Part shown: positions 22,141 to 33,385 of the stretch, in pieces
Numbering within the stretch: the first letter of the stretch is position 1
How the letters are laid out: each line of letters starts with the position of its first letter
NCBI GenBank assembly: GCA_951394405.1
Contig: OX596337.1
Span: forward strand, 3,720,001-3,784,000
Reading direction: 5' to 3'
DNA from: Coprinellus micaceus
Lineage: Eukaryota; Basidiomycota; Agaricomycetes; Agaricales; Psathyrellaceae
Length of the DNA stretch: 64,000 nt
Notes under the pieces: generated by a model
Told to the model about the DNA's origin: nothing
The model's database searches: none
The model's input: the letters and a program-made list of their open reading frames with translations, nothing else
Made by a program: the position numbers and the translations under genes

Positions 22141-23943
22141 ATGATCACGAATCGCCTCCTCTCCCTGTTCGCCCTCGTTGGAGCGGCCGTTGCATGGGTT
22201 GACGTTGATCCCGACCTTATCCCTGCCCTCGACGAGCCCCTCCCTGTCTTCTCTCTTGGCGCTCCGTCGTTCATCCCCGACGACTGGCTCGAGAGCGTCG
22301 TGGGTCACACTGCCAAGAAGCCCAAGTTCGTCAAGAGGAGCAGTGACGACCCCAAGGTCTACATCTATGATGGTGACGAAGTTGTCGGCTTTGTCGACAA
22401 GTCCACCGGAGAGACTCGCGTCTTCCCTGACTATGGCACCCTCAAGCCTTGCGACAAGCCCGTCGACATCAACAAGGCCCTAAGTCTCTTCGAGAAGGGC
22501 AGCCAGGCATTCCCTGCCGACGATACTGGGGTCGAGTTGACTCGCGGTAGCAGCCTTCAAGGTGGCGAGGTCGCTGACGCTCCTCCCTCCGAGGGGTCCG
22601 GCTCGAACTACAGACGCTGGAACGATACCGTCACTCCTCCCACTGCTACCCCCGACTTGACCTTCCTCACCCTCGGCACGGTCACTCGCTCCGTCAAGGT
22701 TGGCGGCCAAACCTTCCCCGTGTGCGGCCCCGGTAGCCAGGCGAGCTTCGGCGTCGGCCCTGAGAACAAGGTCGTCTCCCTTTCTTACCAGTGGAAGCCT
22801 GCGACGAAGACCAACAAGTTCCAGCACGCCCTCTCGGCCGGCCATATCGCCGAGTACATCCAGGCTGCGCTCGAGCCCAAGGTCGTTTTGACCCAGGCTG
22901 AAGGCATCAAGGTCTACCATGTCGATACCTGCTTCTACGATTCGGGAGTTAGCTATCTCCAGCCCGTGTACCGTGTCCTCGCTGAGCCTTACGACCACAC
23001 CAACACCACTGCCGACGACAGGAAGAAGTTCGTCGAGTACATCCCCATTGACGGTGACGGCGCCGAGACCATCCCCTCCAGTGAAGGTACCGCCAACTTT
23101 GCTGGAGACGCGTCTCCTGACGAGCCGAGTACCAATGATAACACCCGCCGGTCCTTCCTCAACTACTTCGAAGCTCGCCAGGGTCTCACTGCCCCCACTA
23201 TCACTGTCGGCCGCTATGTCGTTCGCAACGACAGCGACGGTTTCGTCGAGGATGCGAGGAACTTCTGGACGGGCTTGTCGAGCTCCCCGACCTACAAGTT
23301 CGTCAACCAGCAGTACTACTGGGCCTTCGATTGGTTGTACAAAGAGAACGCGCAGTCGTTCGTCAATTCTGTCGACGTCGCGCTCACCGAGGCCCACGGA
23401 GGGTTCCACAGGTTCTCGACGTTCAAGGGATACACGGGCGAGGCGGACGGAGGCGTGCATATTCCTGCAGATCTCCCCACTGACGGGTTCGGGCCTATTT
23501 CGAACAACGGTCAGGGCAAGCTCTCGTACTGGTTCATCGATGCCTGTGAGGTCATCCCCAGCTCGTTCGACTTCCAGTCGATCAATGACCCCAACCCTCA
23601 GCGTCGTGCTTTCGACCCGTGGTGGCCCGTCTTCCGTGGTGGCATCCACGCCGTCGTCGGATGGAGAACCTCCGCGCTCTTCTCGGATAACACGGCGTCA
23701 AGGACCGCTGCTGCGATCGCTCTCGGACGCCCCGTCGTCTCAGCTTGGTTGGACGCTGCACACACCGACCCGGCCTACAAGAACAAACCCACGTATACTG
23801 GAGGTGGAACGAAGCTTGAGAACTGGCCTCTTGGAAGGGCTGCGGCTGTGTTCAGGTGTGGTAGGGCGTCGGATAAGGTCGTCGATAGGCAGAACTTGGG
23901 TGCCCCGACCTGCCTCTCTATCAGGTACTGGAACAATGACTAA
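22141..23943 (+). CDS. secreted protein with clan-CD-like His/Cys motif (possibly DUF6345)
   Basis: A single uninterrupted frame of 600 codons, unusual beside the intron-rich neighbours. It starts with a signal peptide (basic start, hydrophobic core to about residue 18, AVAW end) and has several N-glycosylation sequons. The C-terminal domain (about 350-600) contains a hydrophobic strand ending in EAHGG (His419) and another ending in WFIDAC (Asp467, Cys469). This is the strand-HG ... strand-DAC layout of clan CD cysteine peptidases such as caspases, legumain and gingipains. A conserved GGIHAVVGWR follows. From memory the domain resembles DUF6345; peptidase activity is inference. Codon use is heavily C-ending, suggesting high expression. 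Confidence 0.8.
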   Translation: MITNRLLSLFALVGAAVAWVDVDPDLIPALDEPLPVFSLGAPSFIPDDWLESVVGHTAKKPKFVKRSSDDPKVYIYDGDEVVGFVDKSTGETRVFPDYGTLKPCDKPVDINKALSLFEKGSQAFPADDTGVELTRGSSLQGGEVADAPPSEGSGSNYRRWNDTVTPPTATPDLTFLTLGTVTRSVKVGGQTFPVCGPGSQASFGVGPENKVVSLSYQWKPATKTNKFQHALSAGHIAEYIQAALEPKVVLTQAEGIKVYHVDTCFYDSGVSYLQPVYRVLAEPYDHTNTTADDRKKFVEYIPIDGDGAETIPSSEGTANFAGDASPDEPSTNDNTRRSFLNYFEARQGLTAPTITVGRYVVRNDSDGFVEDARNFWTGLSSSPTYKFVNQQYYWAFDWLYKENAQSFVNSVDVALTEAHGGFHRFSTFKGYTGEADGGVHIPADLPTDGFGPISNNGQGKLSYWFIDACEVIPSSFDFQSINDPNPQRRAFDPWWPVFRGGIHAVVGWRTSALFSDNTASRTAAAIALGRPVVSAWLDAAHTDPAYKNKPTYTGGGTKLENWPLGRAAAVFRCGRASDKVVDRQNLGAPTCLSIRYWNND

Positions 23944-24161
23944 ATATTCTACGATTCGGACTTTAGCGCTTGGACACTCGTTTGCTCCGATTGGACAATT
24001 TGGATGACGCTTTTACGATAGATATTGGACTTTGCAGGTTTACTTTTTAATCGTACGATTTTGGCACGCTTCATGTACAGACTTCACGGCCTGTCAGTTA
24101 CGTTGTGAGTTGAATGTGGAGTGATATGCGACGAACTGCTTGCTCCCTGTTCTCGTGATAA

Positions 24162-25023
24162 TCAGAGCTTGGCTTGTGGTGGAGAGGAGGGCTGCATCTT
24201 GATGTGGGTCCCTGAGGCTACCAGGCGGCGGTGAGTAGCGTTCCAAATCTGTGATAGGAATGGTTTATGTGATTATCTCAGGTACAGGTCAAAGGAAGAA
24301 CGAAAGTTGAACGAACCTCCGTACGGACAGATTGCGCTCGAGCACCGGCAGTGAGTGTTATGTTCACAATCCGGAGTTCGTCGCCCCTGTCGGAACACGA
24401 ACAGGGTCAGTAGCTCGTACTAAGTGAGGCACCGAGTGAGGTCCGAGTAGGCCGCTTGCTTACAGGTTTGCTGGAGAGTGGTAAACGATGTTGAGTGACT
24501 GGGAGACGCTTCGGCTCATGTTCTGGGTCGTTTCCAGTTCGAGGGCGGTGAGAGCCAGTGTCGAGCAGCTAGGGACGTGCGATATGAGTTGACTATGATT
24601 GTGCGGTTTTTGGGCCCAAGGAAGAACGGTTGGGGTTGTTGAGAACGGGATAGGCGTACATGTCGACGAGGAATGCTGTGCACCCTCCATGAATAGAACC
24701 AACACCGTTGAGCATATCTGCAATGAAAGATGGGCACCCCGCTTCGACGAGAACACAATGATAGTGAACATACCTTCCTCAACTCTCATCTCCAGAACGA
24801 CTCGTCCTTCGAGTTTATTAGGCTCCTCGGCCTTCTTGTTGACTGATACCTCAGTCACCCTCAATCTCTTATGAAGATCCTCTGCAAATATAGGGCCCTT
24901 ATGGATCGACGTCGTGTAAATGCCATAGAATAATGGTAGGTCGGACAACGCCTCCTTCGTCTCGATGGAAGCGTTGCCTCCGATACTGCTTGGGTCGACG
25001 CCGGAGGGCTCTGATGAAGACAT
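24162..25023 (-). CDS. hotdog-fold thioesterase (4HBT / acyl-CoA thioesterase 13-like)
   Basis: Five exons (25023-24774, 24717-24660, 24568-24464, 24386-24317, 24248-24162) join to 189 codons. The hotdog-fold core is clear: MLNGVGSIHGGC with the HGG loop, DICSTLAL on the central helix, VSQSLNIVYHSPA, then LRIVNITLTAGARAQSVRTE and LVASGTHIKM. Enzymes of this type hydrolyse acyl-CoA thioesters and act as homotetramers or dimers. An upstream in-frame ATG at 25125 would add 34 low-complexity residues, so I prefer 25023. It is divergent from the AlkB-like gene, with about 285 bases between the starts. Confidence 0.88.
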
Positions 25024-25308
25024 GGTTTCGCGGGTAGGAGAATGGGGTATGTCTGGATTTCGCGTGAAATTGGAGGCTGAAGACGTATATGTATATGGGC
25101 TCGAGATGGTGGAGGTGTTCAACAAACCCCTGTCCGGGAACTTTGATAGCCGGTGCCAGCGCTTGTTGTGCTTTGCCCTTGCTAGGCAGGAGCCTCCCGG
25201 CCCGTGTGTTGTGGGAGGCGCTCGTGTTGCTTGGCAGCGCTCCTCTTCAAGTTGCCGCCGCCTCCCTCAGTTCTCATTCTTCCCCTATCCTCCTCCGAAG
25301 CCTTCACT

Positions 25309-26079
25309 ATGGACGTTGACCGGGACTCTTTGGTCTCTAACGACAGTGACAGAGACTCCAACGCGTCGTATGACTCAATATTCGATGACGACGCAGTTGA
25401 AGCGCCGCAAGAGATTCCTGTGGCTCTCGACGTAGCCCCACCAATACCAGGACTATACTTCGACCCTAACATACGCATACCCCAAGAACTGGCAGATACA
25501 GTCGTCCGCTTCTGCGAAGATACATATTTCAAGGCTCCCAACGCCAACCAGGCCATGTTGTTTGGCCGTTCACCCGCACCCGAAGAAGCTTCAGACGAGG
25601 TTCCTGGCCTCCCTCCAGCACTGTTGACTCTGTTGGAAACCCTTGCCTCAACTATGCGTCCTGTCCTTCCGGACTCGATGTTCGACCTCTTGTTTCCCTC
25701 AACGCCGACACAAGCTAGGCAGGCAATCATCAACTTGTACCAACCAGGGGAAGGCATCACACCACACGTCGACCTCCTAGGTCGCTATGCGGATGGAATT
25801 ATTGGGGTCAGCTTTGGGAGTGGGTGTGTCATGAGGTTTGACAAGAATGAATGGGACGAGTCCGAGGGGAATGAGCGGCCGCGCTGGGATGTTTATATCC
25901 CGGAGCGCAGTATCATCGTTCTGTCTGAAGAGGCGAGGTACGAGTGGACGCATGGAATTGATAAACGGACTCAAGACTATGTATGTGATAATGTTGATGG
26001 TGGAAGATGGGTCGAGCGAGGGGTTCGAATGAGTGTAACTTTCCGATGGATGCTAGAAGGCGCAGATATCCTTTCATAG
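25309..26079 (+). CDS. AlkB-like 2-oxoglutarate/Fe(II) dioxygenase
   Basis: One exon of 256 residues. The double-stranded beta-helix core shows NLYQPGEGI (residues 142-150), the iron ligands His153 and Asp155 (HVDLL), His215 (YEWTHGI) and the RxxxxxR 2-oxoglutarate motif Arg240-Arg246 (RMSVTFR). Such enzymes oxidatively demethylate nucleic acids or proteins. The short size, an acidic Ser/Asp-rich N-terminus of about 45 residues and no added RNA-binding or methyltransferase domain point to the ALKBH4/6/7-like side of the family rather than ALKBH1 or ALKBH8, but the exact subfamily is open. The ATG at 25309 is preferred because the upstream extension is Cys- and Leu-rich and lies in the divergent promoter. 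Confidence 0.88.
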   Translation: MDVDRDSLVSNDSDRDSNASYDSIFDDDAVEAPQEIPVALDVAPPIPGLYFDPNIRIPQELADTVVRFCEDTYFKAPNANQAMLFGRSPAPEEASDEVPGLPPALLTLLETLASTMRPVLPDSMFDLLFPSTPTQARQAIINLYQPGEGITPHVDLLGRYADGIIGVSFGSGCVMRFDKNEWDESEGNERPRWDVYIPERSIIVLSEEARYEWTHGIDKRTQDYVCDNVDGGRWVERGVRMSVTFRWMLEGADILS

Positions 26080-26450
26080 TATAATATTTGCTTGGATACC
26101 AACTCCCCGGGCCCTCGGTATAGTGCACTAAATGTCCCTTTGCACTTCAAATACCACCTTTGATCTCCCAGTTCCCCCTGAGTCCTTTGTTAATGTCAGG
26201 CACCGCGATGCAATAGACGCCCACGCAGACACAATTGATCTCTGGCAGCCCGTTTGATGGCTATGACGCTGCCAACGTTGACCTCAAACCACGTCGTTCT
26301 CCTCCTTGACCCTTCTGGGAAGACGAAGGATCTCGATCTAGCATGCATATATAATACCTAGACGTGAGCAACCGCGAGACCAAGCCCTTCTCTAGCGACT
26401 AACACTGAACTAGATACCACATCATACCATTACCTACTCCATCTCGCAAA

Positions 26451-29400
26451 ATGGCAAGCTCTACAGCCAACACCGAGCCCTCTCGCTTCAATATCAGTAA
26501 ACTGCTCATTCTAGGACTCCTCTTCCATATCACCTTCATTGGGTCGGTCTTCGACTGCTATTTCACAAGCCCAGTCGTCAATGGAATGAAAAGGTTCAAC
26601 GTGGGGTCCGCTCCAGCTAAAAGGCTGGTTCTAATCGTCGGTGCGTATTTAGAGGTCTCTGGGGAGTCGTGTTATTAACTCTCTGTGATACAGGCGATGG
26701 CCTCAGGGCAGACTTACTATATAACCTCGACCCCTTCCCGAATGTGCCCAACTCACCCCGAATCGTCGCGCCGTACCTGAGGTCCATCATCGAAGAACGA
26801 GGAGCTTTTGGGATCTCACATACCCGTGTTCCAACAGAGAGCCGACCAGGCCACGTCGCTATCATTGGTGGAATGTACGAGGACGTGTCTGCCGTGACGA
26901 AGGTGAGCCCGTCAACCCGCTGCGACGCGTTCATTTGCCAAGTGACTGAGCAGGTTCGATAGGGATGGAAAGTCAACCCAGTGGACTTCGACTCGGTTTT
27001 CAACCAATCCAGCTCGACTTATTCCTTTGGGTCGCCAGATATCCTCCCTATGTTTGCGAGAGGTGCCACGCCCGGGAAGGTGAAGGAATGGAGCTATCAC
27101 GAGGATGATGAAGACTTTACAAAAGACGCGACAGCTTTAGATTTGTGGGTGCTTGAGAACTTGGAGCGGCTATTCCAGAACGCGACTTCAGATCCCAAGC
27201 TGAATACAGAGCTCCGCCAAGACAAGGTGGTGATCTTTCTTCACCTGTTAGGGTTGGATACCACCGGCCATTCCTACCGACCACACTCAAAGGTACGTGA
27301 TATCCGCTAAAGCTCCATACCGTGGCTCTCCTCACGCTCTCAAAGGAGTATATGCGCAATATCCAAATCGTCGATGATGTAGTCCGACGCACCGAGGAGC
27401 TCCTCTCAGGCTTCTACAAAGACCAGGAGACTAGCTTCGTCTTCACTGCAGACCACGGAATGTCCGAAATCGGAAACCATGGCGATGGACGTAAGTTTCT
27501 CAATTGTCTGGTACGGTGATCCTATTCTAACGATGCCCCTTCTACCTTCCATAGATCCGGATAATACGCGCACTCCACTAATAGCTTGGGGTAAGGGCGT
27601 TCGTGGCCCTTTGCCCGAGGTGGCTGGGCCCCCATCTCATGACAGTTACTCAGTGCCATGGGGCCTGGGCCACCTCTATCGGAGAGACGTGGAACAAGCA
27701 GATATAGCGTCCCTTATGGCGGCCCTCATTGGAATTGACTGGCCCGTGAACTCGGTTGGTGTCCTCCCAGATGCAGATCCTTCTCGTCCCGGGTATCTCG
27801 ACCCAACTGGCGGCGAAGAGACAATAGCGAAGGCCGCGTTCGTAAACGCGAAGGTATGCCGGGATCCACTGACTTCGGAGGATCTCAAACTTACGCGAAA
27901 CTCTAGGTCATCCTGGAACAGTATCGCATCAAGCACGGTAAGTACGTCCTCTCTTACACCACGAATGACGCGCCCAGCTCAGCACCACAATAACACAGAA
28001 ATCAAGAAGCAGCACACACTCCTATACAAGCCTTTCCACTCACTACATTTGTCAGAGCCTGACGACGGAGCCCCTGGAAACTCGAGTCTCCAGACAATAG
28101 AGAGTCAGATTGCCCGCGGTAGATGGGGACAGGCGAAACAGGAGTCGCTCGACCTCATCCATACAGGCTTGAGGGGGCTCCACTATCTTCAGACATATGA
28201 CCGATTCCTCATCCGGACCATTGTCACCCTTGCGTATACTGGCTGGGCGGCGTTTGCTTCGATGTACATCCTCCGACCGTCTGAGGATACCTCCAGGGCG
28301 TCAAAAGTGTACCGTTCTGCCGTCAGTGGAGTCGCTGGAATTGTTCTCGTCGGGTCTTGGGCCGTCTTCGGGCTACAGAAGTCGCCATGGTCGTTCTATA
28401 TTTATGTTGCGTTCCCAATATGTTTCTGGCAACAGTTTTTGGTACACGGAGCGCCAGACTTGCTGTATAGAATTGCCAAGCAAGGCTCTCCGCGTTTGCT
28501 ATTATGGGCATTCTTTGTTACTGCCTCCACGCAAGCGATGGTGGTATGTGTGCTGATGTTCTTCCATCTCAATTTCAAATAAGCTCACCGGAGGAACGTC
28601 GTTTGTTTAGGTCGGATACACCCACAGATCCGTCTGGAGTGCAGGTTTTGTGGCCATGGGACTCGCTTGGCCACTGACCTGGAAACTCAACCTCAGGGAA
28701 GCATGGAAGTTGACCCTTTCTTGGGGCGTTCTGTGTCTTGCTAATGCGATCTTTCCTTTGCTCTCTGTCAACAAAACCGAAAGCGTTATCGCAATGTGGG
28801 TCACCATGTATACTCTACCGTGATTCTCGCGCCTCATGTTTTCCAGTCTTACAGGCGGTGTTGCCATGATTCTGTTGGGCTTCGTTGCGCTGACTTTCGT
28901 GCGAACTGCTGTTGGGGAGGGAGAAAGGCTCCGAAGGCTCAGAGGGGTGTTCGCTGCTCAGGTGGGCTAGTTCGTTCATTATTCGTTTCATATCTGACAT
29001 TGAATCAGGTCTCCTTCATCCTACTTTCTATGGTCATAACCACCAGTTCGGTTGGTCATCTTCAAGCCAAGAATGGGTTGCCACTTTTGAACCAGTTGTC
29101 TGGCTGGGTCGTCCTTGGAGTTGCGTCCCTATTCCCATTCACCGGGCTGGGTTCCGATCCCCACCCACGGTCGAAAATATTGCGATACTTCTTGGGATTC
29201 GGCCCTGCATTTGTGATTCTATCCATTAGCGTGGAAGGGCTTTTCTATAGCACCTTTTCGGCCTGCCTTGTCACATGGGTCGCAGTGGAAGAACATATTC
29301 GAACTGCGCATGAGGCGACCCTGCATCAGAAGCAACTAGACCAATTGAAACAAGGATCCCTGAAGAACTATCACTTCCAACCTATCGATACGAGGATCGC

Positions 29401-30064
29401 CGTGATGTTCTTGTTCTTCGTTCAGATTGCTTTTTTCGGCACTGGAAAGTAAGTTCCCCATTCGTCACTCGTTTGTTCCCAAACCTGAACCCGCCTCCCC
29501 TCCTTGCAGCGTCGCCTCAATATCGTAAGTTTCATTCCCACATACGATGCTGTGCAGTCGTCTAACTCTGCGTCATAGCTCGTTCTATCTGGCGCCCGTG
29601 TATCGGCTGATCCCTATATTTAACCCATTCTTTATGGCGTCGCTCCTGGTGCGTTATTGAATTAGTAACGCATCGTGACTGGACACTGACCGCCACATCC
29701 CCCAGCTATTCAAAATTCTAGCCCCATACATCATGCTAGGAATTGCGTTCTCCCAGCTGAACAGGGCACTTCGGCTGCCGCCCTTCTCGCTCCTCCTCGT
29801 GGCTCTCACAATTGTGGACGGTACGTTTCTCGGCATGTGGGCTCCCAGCCACCCAGAGTGTGATACTCACGATGCAGTCTCTCATCAGGGATGACACTTA
29901 CATTTTTCTTCAAGGTTCAGGACACTGGATCTTGGCTAGAAATCGGCCAGTCCATCACCTTCTTTTGTATCGCTTCCCTCCTTCTGCTGTGGGCGGCTGC
30001 AGTGTCTGCAGCTGGCGAACTGCTGATGGCAGAGCCAAGCCCTCGCCGAAGCAAGGCGGAATAA
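26451..30064 (+). CDS. MCD4: GPI ethanolamine phosphate transferase 1
   Basis: This gene has many exons with about a dozen short introns (the first three are 26641-26693, 26903-26962 and 27293-27345). It adds ethanolamine phosphate to the first mannose of the GPI anchor precursor in the ER lumen. After a short cytosolic start and one membrane helix (about 17-38) comes the alkaline-phosphatase-type domain: VGDGLRAD with a metal-binding Asp, the nucleophile Thr in [23 protein letters not shown], and [16 protein letters not shown] catalytic tail leads into a C-terminal half with many hydrophobic helices (PIG-N domain). The last exon ends in a basic SPRRSKAE tail, where ER-retrieval lysines could act. 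All expected catalytic residues are present. Confidence 0.94.
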
Positions 30065-30739
30065 TTGCTCAATCTGATAAATTTTTGTCGCTGCACGGTC
30101 CATCGATCGAGCCCTCTAGCCTGTGGTCCATCCCTAGACGTGAGCGCTTTCTCGCTTGGCTTCTTTAGCGCCTGTGTTGGCGATCGGTGCCGATCGGTGA
30201 TCCCGGATGTGGGATGGATATGGAATGTCCTCCATTTTTGGAACAATGCCCTTTGCATGACCCTCAATCAACTCCGTGAGCTCCGTCCCCTCGTGGTCAG
30301 GGACCGTTGTCGTAAATTTGCCTCCGCCTCTGCTGCCCCCGACCCCCTCGTTCATTTTGGACGACTACACTTGGGGTTGGGGCGCTAATGCAGCAGGCTC
30401 CGTCTTATTGTCTTCACTGACAGTCGACATCAGGGCATCGCCAAAAGAATCGCAGCAGCAGAAGACAATTAGAGCCGTGTTGCTGCCGCGGAAAGACAAA
30501 AGGAAAGACGGCATCGATATTCCCTAAAACGGTTCAGGTTCCATCAGGGTACTCATCCTTATCCAAGGCTTACGAGAAGGGCGTAAGTTACTCACTCCGA
30601 GGCTTCTTACAGGTATCATACACGCCTTCTGGGAAGCTCCAGCACCTTGGGGATCTAGGTGCCCATATGTACAGAAAGTGACGCCCAGGGCCAACGTGTC
30701 ACCTCTAGAATTTCCATATAAGCAGGCGAAGAATTTACG
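30065..30739. other. intergenic region
   Basis: This is the 3' flank of MCD4 and the promoter of the arrestin-like gene. I recognise no gene or repeat in it. Confidence 0.5.
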
Positions 30740-32726
30740 ATGACAGCAGGTCGGAACACCTCCCTCACACCCCTAAGCGCTCGTTGTCTGTCCGCTATGG
30801 ACTTCGTCGCTGGTAGCAGGCATAGCTCGGGCTCAGGTTCGTCGAGTGTCTTTGGACGACACGGCAGACGGCATTCGCACGCGGTTTCGACGACGAGTGG
30901 AGAGCTGGCAACAGTGAGCTCGGGACCACCGTCGTATGTTCGGGAGTCGGGCTTAGGTCTCGCTCAGCGATTCAGGCGATCGAGTCGCAGGCACTCACAC
31001 CAAACTACGGCTCTACCAGCGTATGGGCAGGCTGTGGCGTTGGATTCGCAGAGATCGGGGGCAGGGGACCCAGGTCATGGGTCGGCTGGTAGAGAAGTAC
31101 ACGAATTTCATCTTCGCTCAGGGAGTGGGCACAGTCATGCGGCCCCATGGGCGACGCTGAAGGTTGAAGGGAGGATTGGGAGCACAGGGAAGCATGGCCC
31201 AAAAATCTGCGGGGGAGATTCGGTTACTGGGTCCATCGAGTTGAGACTGGAGAAGCCGCAGACAGTCAACTCGATAACCCTGTCTGTAAGTGGATGGTTC
31301 TTATTATGTTCCGACTTACGCTTACGCACCACATTTCATTTTCCACAGCTTCGCGGTCGCTATATTACGGGCTCCCTAGAGGAGAATTCGTTCACCTTTC
31401 TCAATCAAGTCTCGACGATCTGGGATAAGAACGCGGGTGACCCCCGCTCACCTCACCCTTCACCCCTTGACTTTGACGGCAGCAAGAAGACCAAATTCAA
31501 CGCCAAGCTCGAAGGTCACTACACCTGGCCCTTCTCTCTTCATTTCCCGACCGAGATTATTCTGCCCGGTAAGAACGGGTCCGCGCAGCAGGTCATACAG
31601 ACGCCACAGTCGTTCCTCGAGCGTGGCGTCAGCGCGAACATCCAGTATTGTCTTGTCATGCACATAACGCACGGCCTCTTCAAGCCGAATTCCAAGTGAG
31701 TGATGATCAATAGCGAATACCTACCATGAGTTGGACTAATCACACTCACCCCTTGGTGTGCCCAGACTCCAGGTCGACATACAATATGTACCTAACGTCT
31801 CCCCTCCCCCGGCGTCTTTCCTCCGCCAACAAGCCTATCTACAAGGTGGTTTCCTCCTCCCCCCATCCGAAGATCCGACTGGGTGGTATAACCACCCTGA
31901 ATCACACTTCCAGCACCGCTTCGACACAACTGGTCCCTTCGACTGCGCCGTGAACCTATCTCTCGCTCAACCGCTTGAATACACGCGCGGTACAGTGGTC
32001 CCCGTCTTTATCTCTCTATCAGCGCTCTCTCCACACACTCTAGGGGACCTGTCGACCCTCCTCCTCCAACCCAACCAACCCCTCCTCGAATTGCGACTTT
32101 TCAGGCGAATCGAGTACGTACTGGATGCCCTCCACGCAACGACCCCAGCGGGAAGTAAAGGTCGTGTCGTGAGGCCCGTGGAGGAGTGGGTCGGCACGAA
32201 GGCGATGTGGTGGAAACCTACGTCGGTTCAAATGCACCCGAACGCAGGAGGGAGCGGGAGGTGCGATTTGGAAGGCGAGGTTCATCTGGAAGGAGAATTG
32301 GAGCCATCATGCGACTCTCCATTCTTTTCCGTCGAGTATTTCGTCAAGCTCATCTCCCGCGCGCCTCCAACGTCGGGTTTGGCAACACCAAGCTCCAGTT
32401 CCCTCCGGTCGTCAACTCGGCATACGCATTCTGCGTCGTCTTCGCACCACCCGACCCCTTCGAAGCCGTCGTCCGCCCAACGTCTACAAACGGCCGAGCT
32501 CGCTTCCGTTCCCATCAAAATCACGACGTTCCATGTTCACGGACCCCTGCCGACGCCATACACTATCTCCCCCCGCCCAACGCACAGTGGCAGCGGTGCT
32601 GCGAGTGGTGAAGGCACCCTCGCGGGCAGAAGGCATGGGAGGAGGCGGAGTATCGCAGCCGAGGATGTGTTCGGGGAGGGCGGAGCATTCGAAAGGCAGG
32701 CAATCTCGAGGGTAATTCTCAGGTGA
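30740..32726 (+). CDS. arrestin-like protein with PY-type motifs
   Basis: Three exons (30740-31285, 31349-31695, 31766-32726) give 617 residues; an internal ATG at 30797-30799 is an alternative start. The first 130 residues are Ser/Gly/His-rich and include PPSY and LPAY, motifs able to bind WW domains of Rsp5-type ubiquitin ligases. An arrestin N-domain follows (TLKVEGRIGS, CGGDSVTGSIELRLEKPQ, FSLHFPTEIILP, VQYCLVMHI-like), then a C-domain (VNLSLAQPLEYTRGTVVPVFI) and a disordered basic tail with GRRHGRRRS. By analogy with yeast ART proteins it may recruit a ubiquitin ligase to membrane transporters. The specific cargo cannot be told. Confidence 0.85.
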
Positions 32727-33384
32727 CCGGGTTCAAGCTTAATCGTGTAGCAGCACCTCCTGTAGGTGTATGCAACCTCTCTTCCACCGCCTTTATCTCT
32801 TTTACGACGGCGGTCCAGCAATCAGCCTGGCCGCAGGTCGACACTAGCGATTAGATAACGACTCCCTATGCCTTTACGACCCAACCACGGGATACAACAC
32901 GATACCATGCCATATCTGATTCCATCACGACCCTCACTCACGTTTCTATTGTAACATACATATTGATACCCCTTCCCATCTCCATTGTACTACTTTCTGT
33001 TTCATCTCCCGTCTTCATCTCCCCTCCCGTCCTTCGCCCCCAGATTCTTCCGTCGTTTCCAGGTCCCCACATATATACCCTTTCGTCGTTGACCGACCTC
33101 TGCTATACCCTATACCCTCGTCTCTTCCGTTTCCATACAACACGCTGTTTCTCGATCGATAGGGCGTAGATGTTTAGACGTCATGTAGCCTATAAACGTG
33201 TTATCACCTTCGTCCCGTTGTATCTGATCGCCCGTTCCGGCGGTCCCTCCCGATAACTGAACCCTAGGGCTCAGTCCCTAGGTGTAGCCGTAGCCCTCCT
33301 GGTGGAATCGTCGGTCATGTCGCTTAGTTCACCTATTTAGCGCCCGTGGACAGCGGAGATTAAAACACCCCGGCATCAGAGTAG
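32727..33384. other. intergenic region
   Basis: This is the 3' flank of the arrestin-like gene, pyrimidine-rich near 32960-33130. No gene is seen. The gene-poor island starts at its right end. Confidence 0.4.
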
Positions 33385-33385
33385 A

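Noticed and set aside
22480..23649. 389-codon minus-strand frame opposite the secreted protein
   Set aside because: It mirrors the strongly codon-biased plus-strand gene. Its Val/Glu/Arg composition and lack of motifs mark it as a shadow.
22919..24007. 362-codon plus-strand frame inside the secreted protein gene
   Set aside because: Ser/Arg/Thr/Pro-only composition is typical of a +1 shadow of the biased gene.
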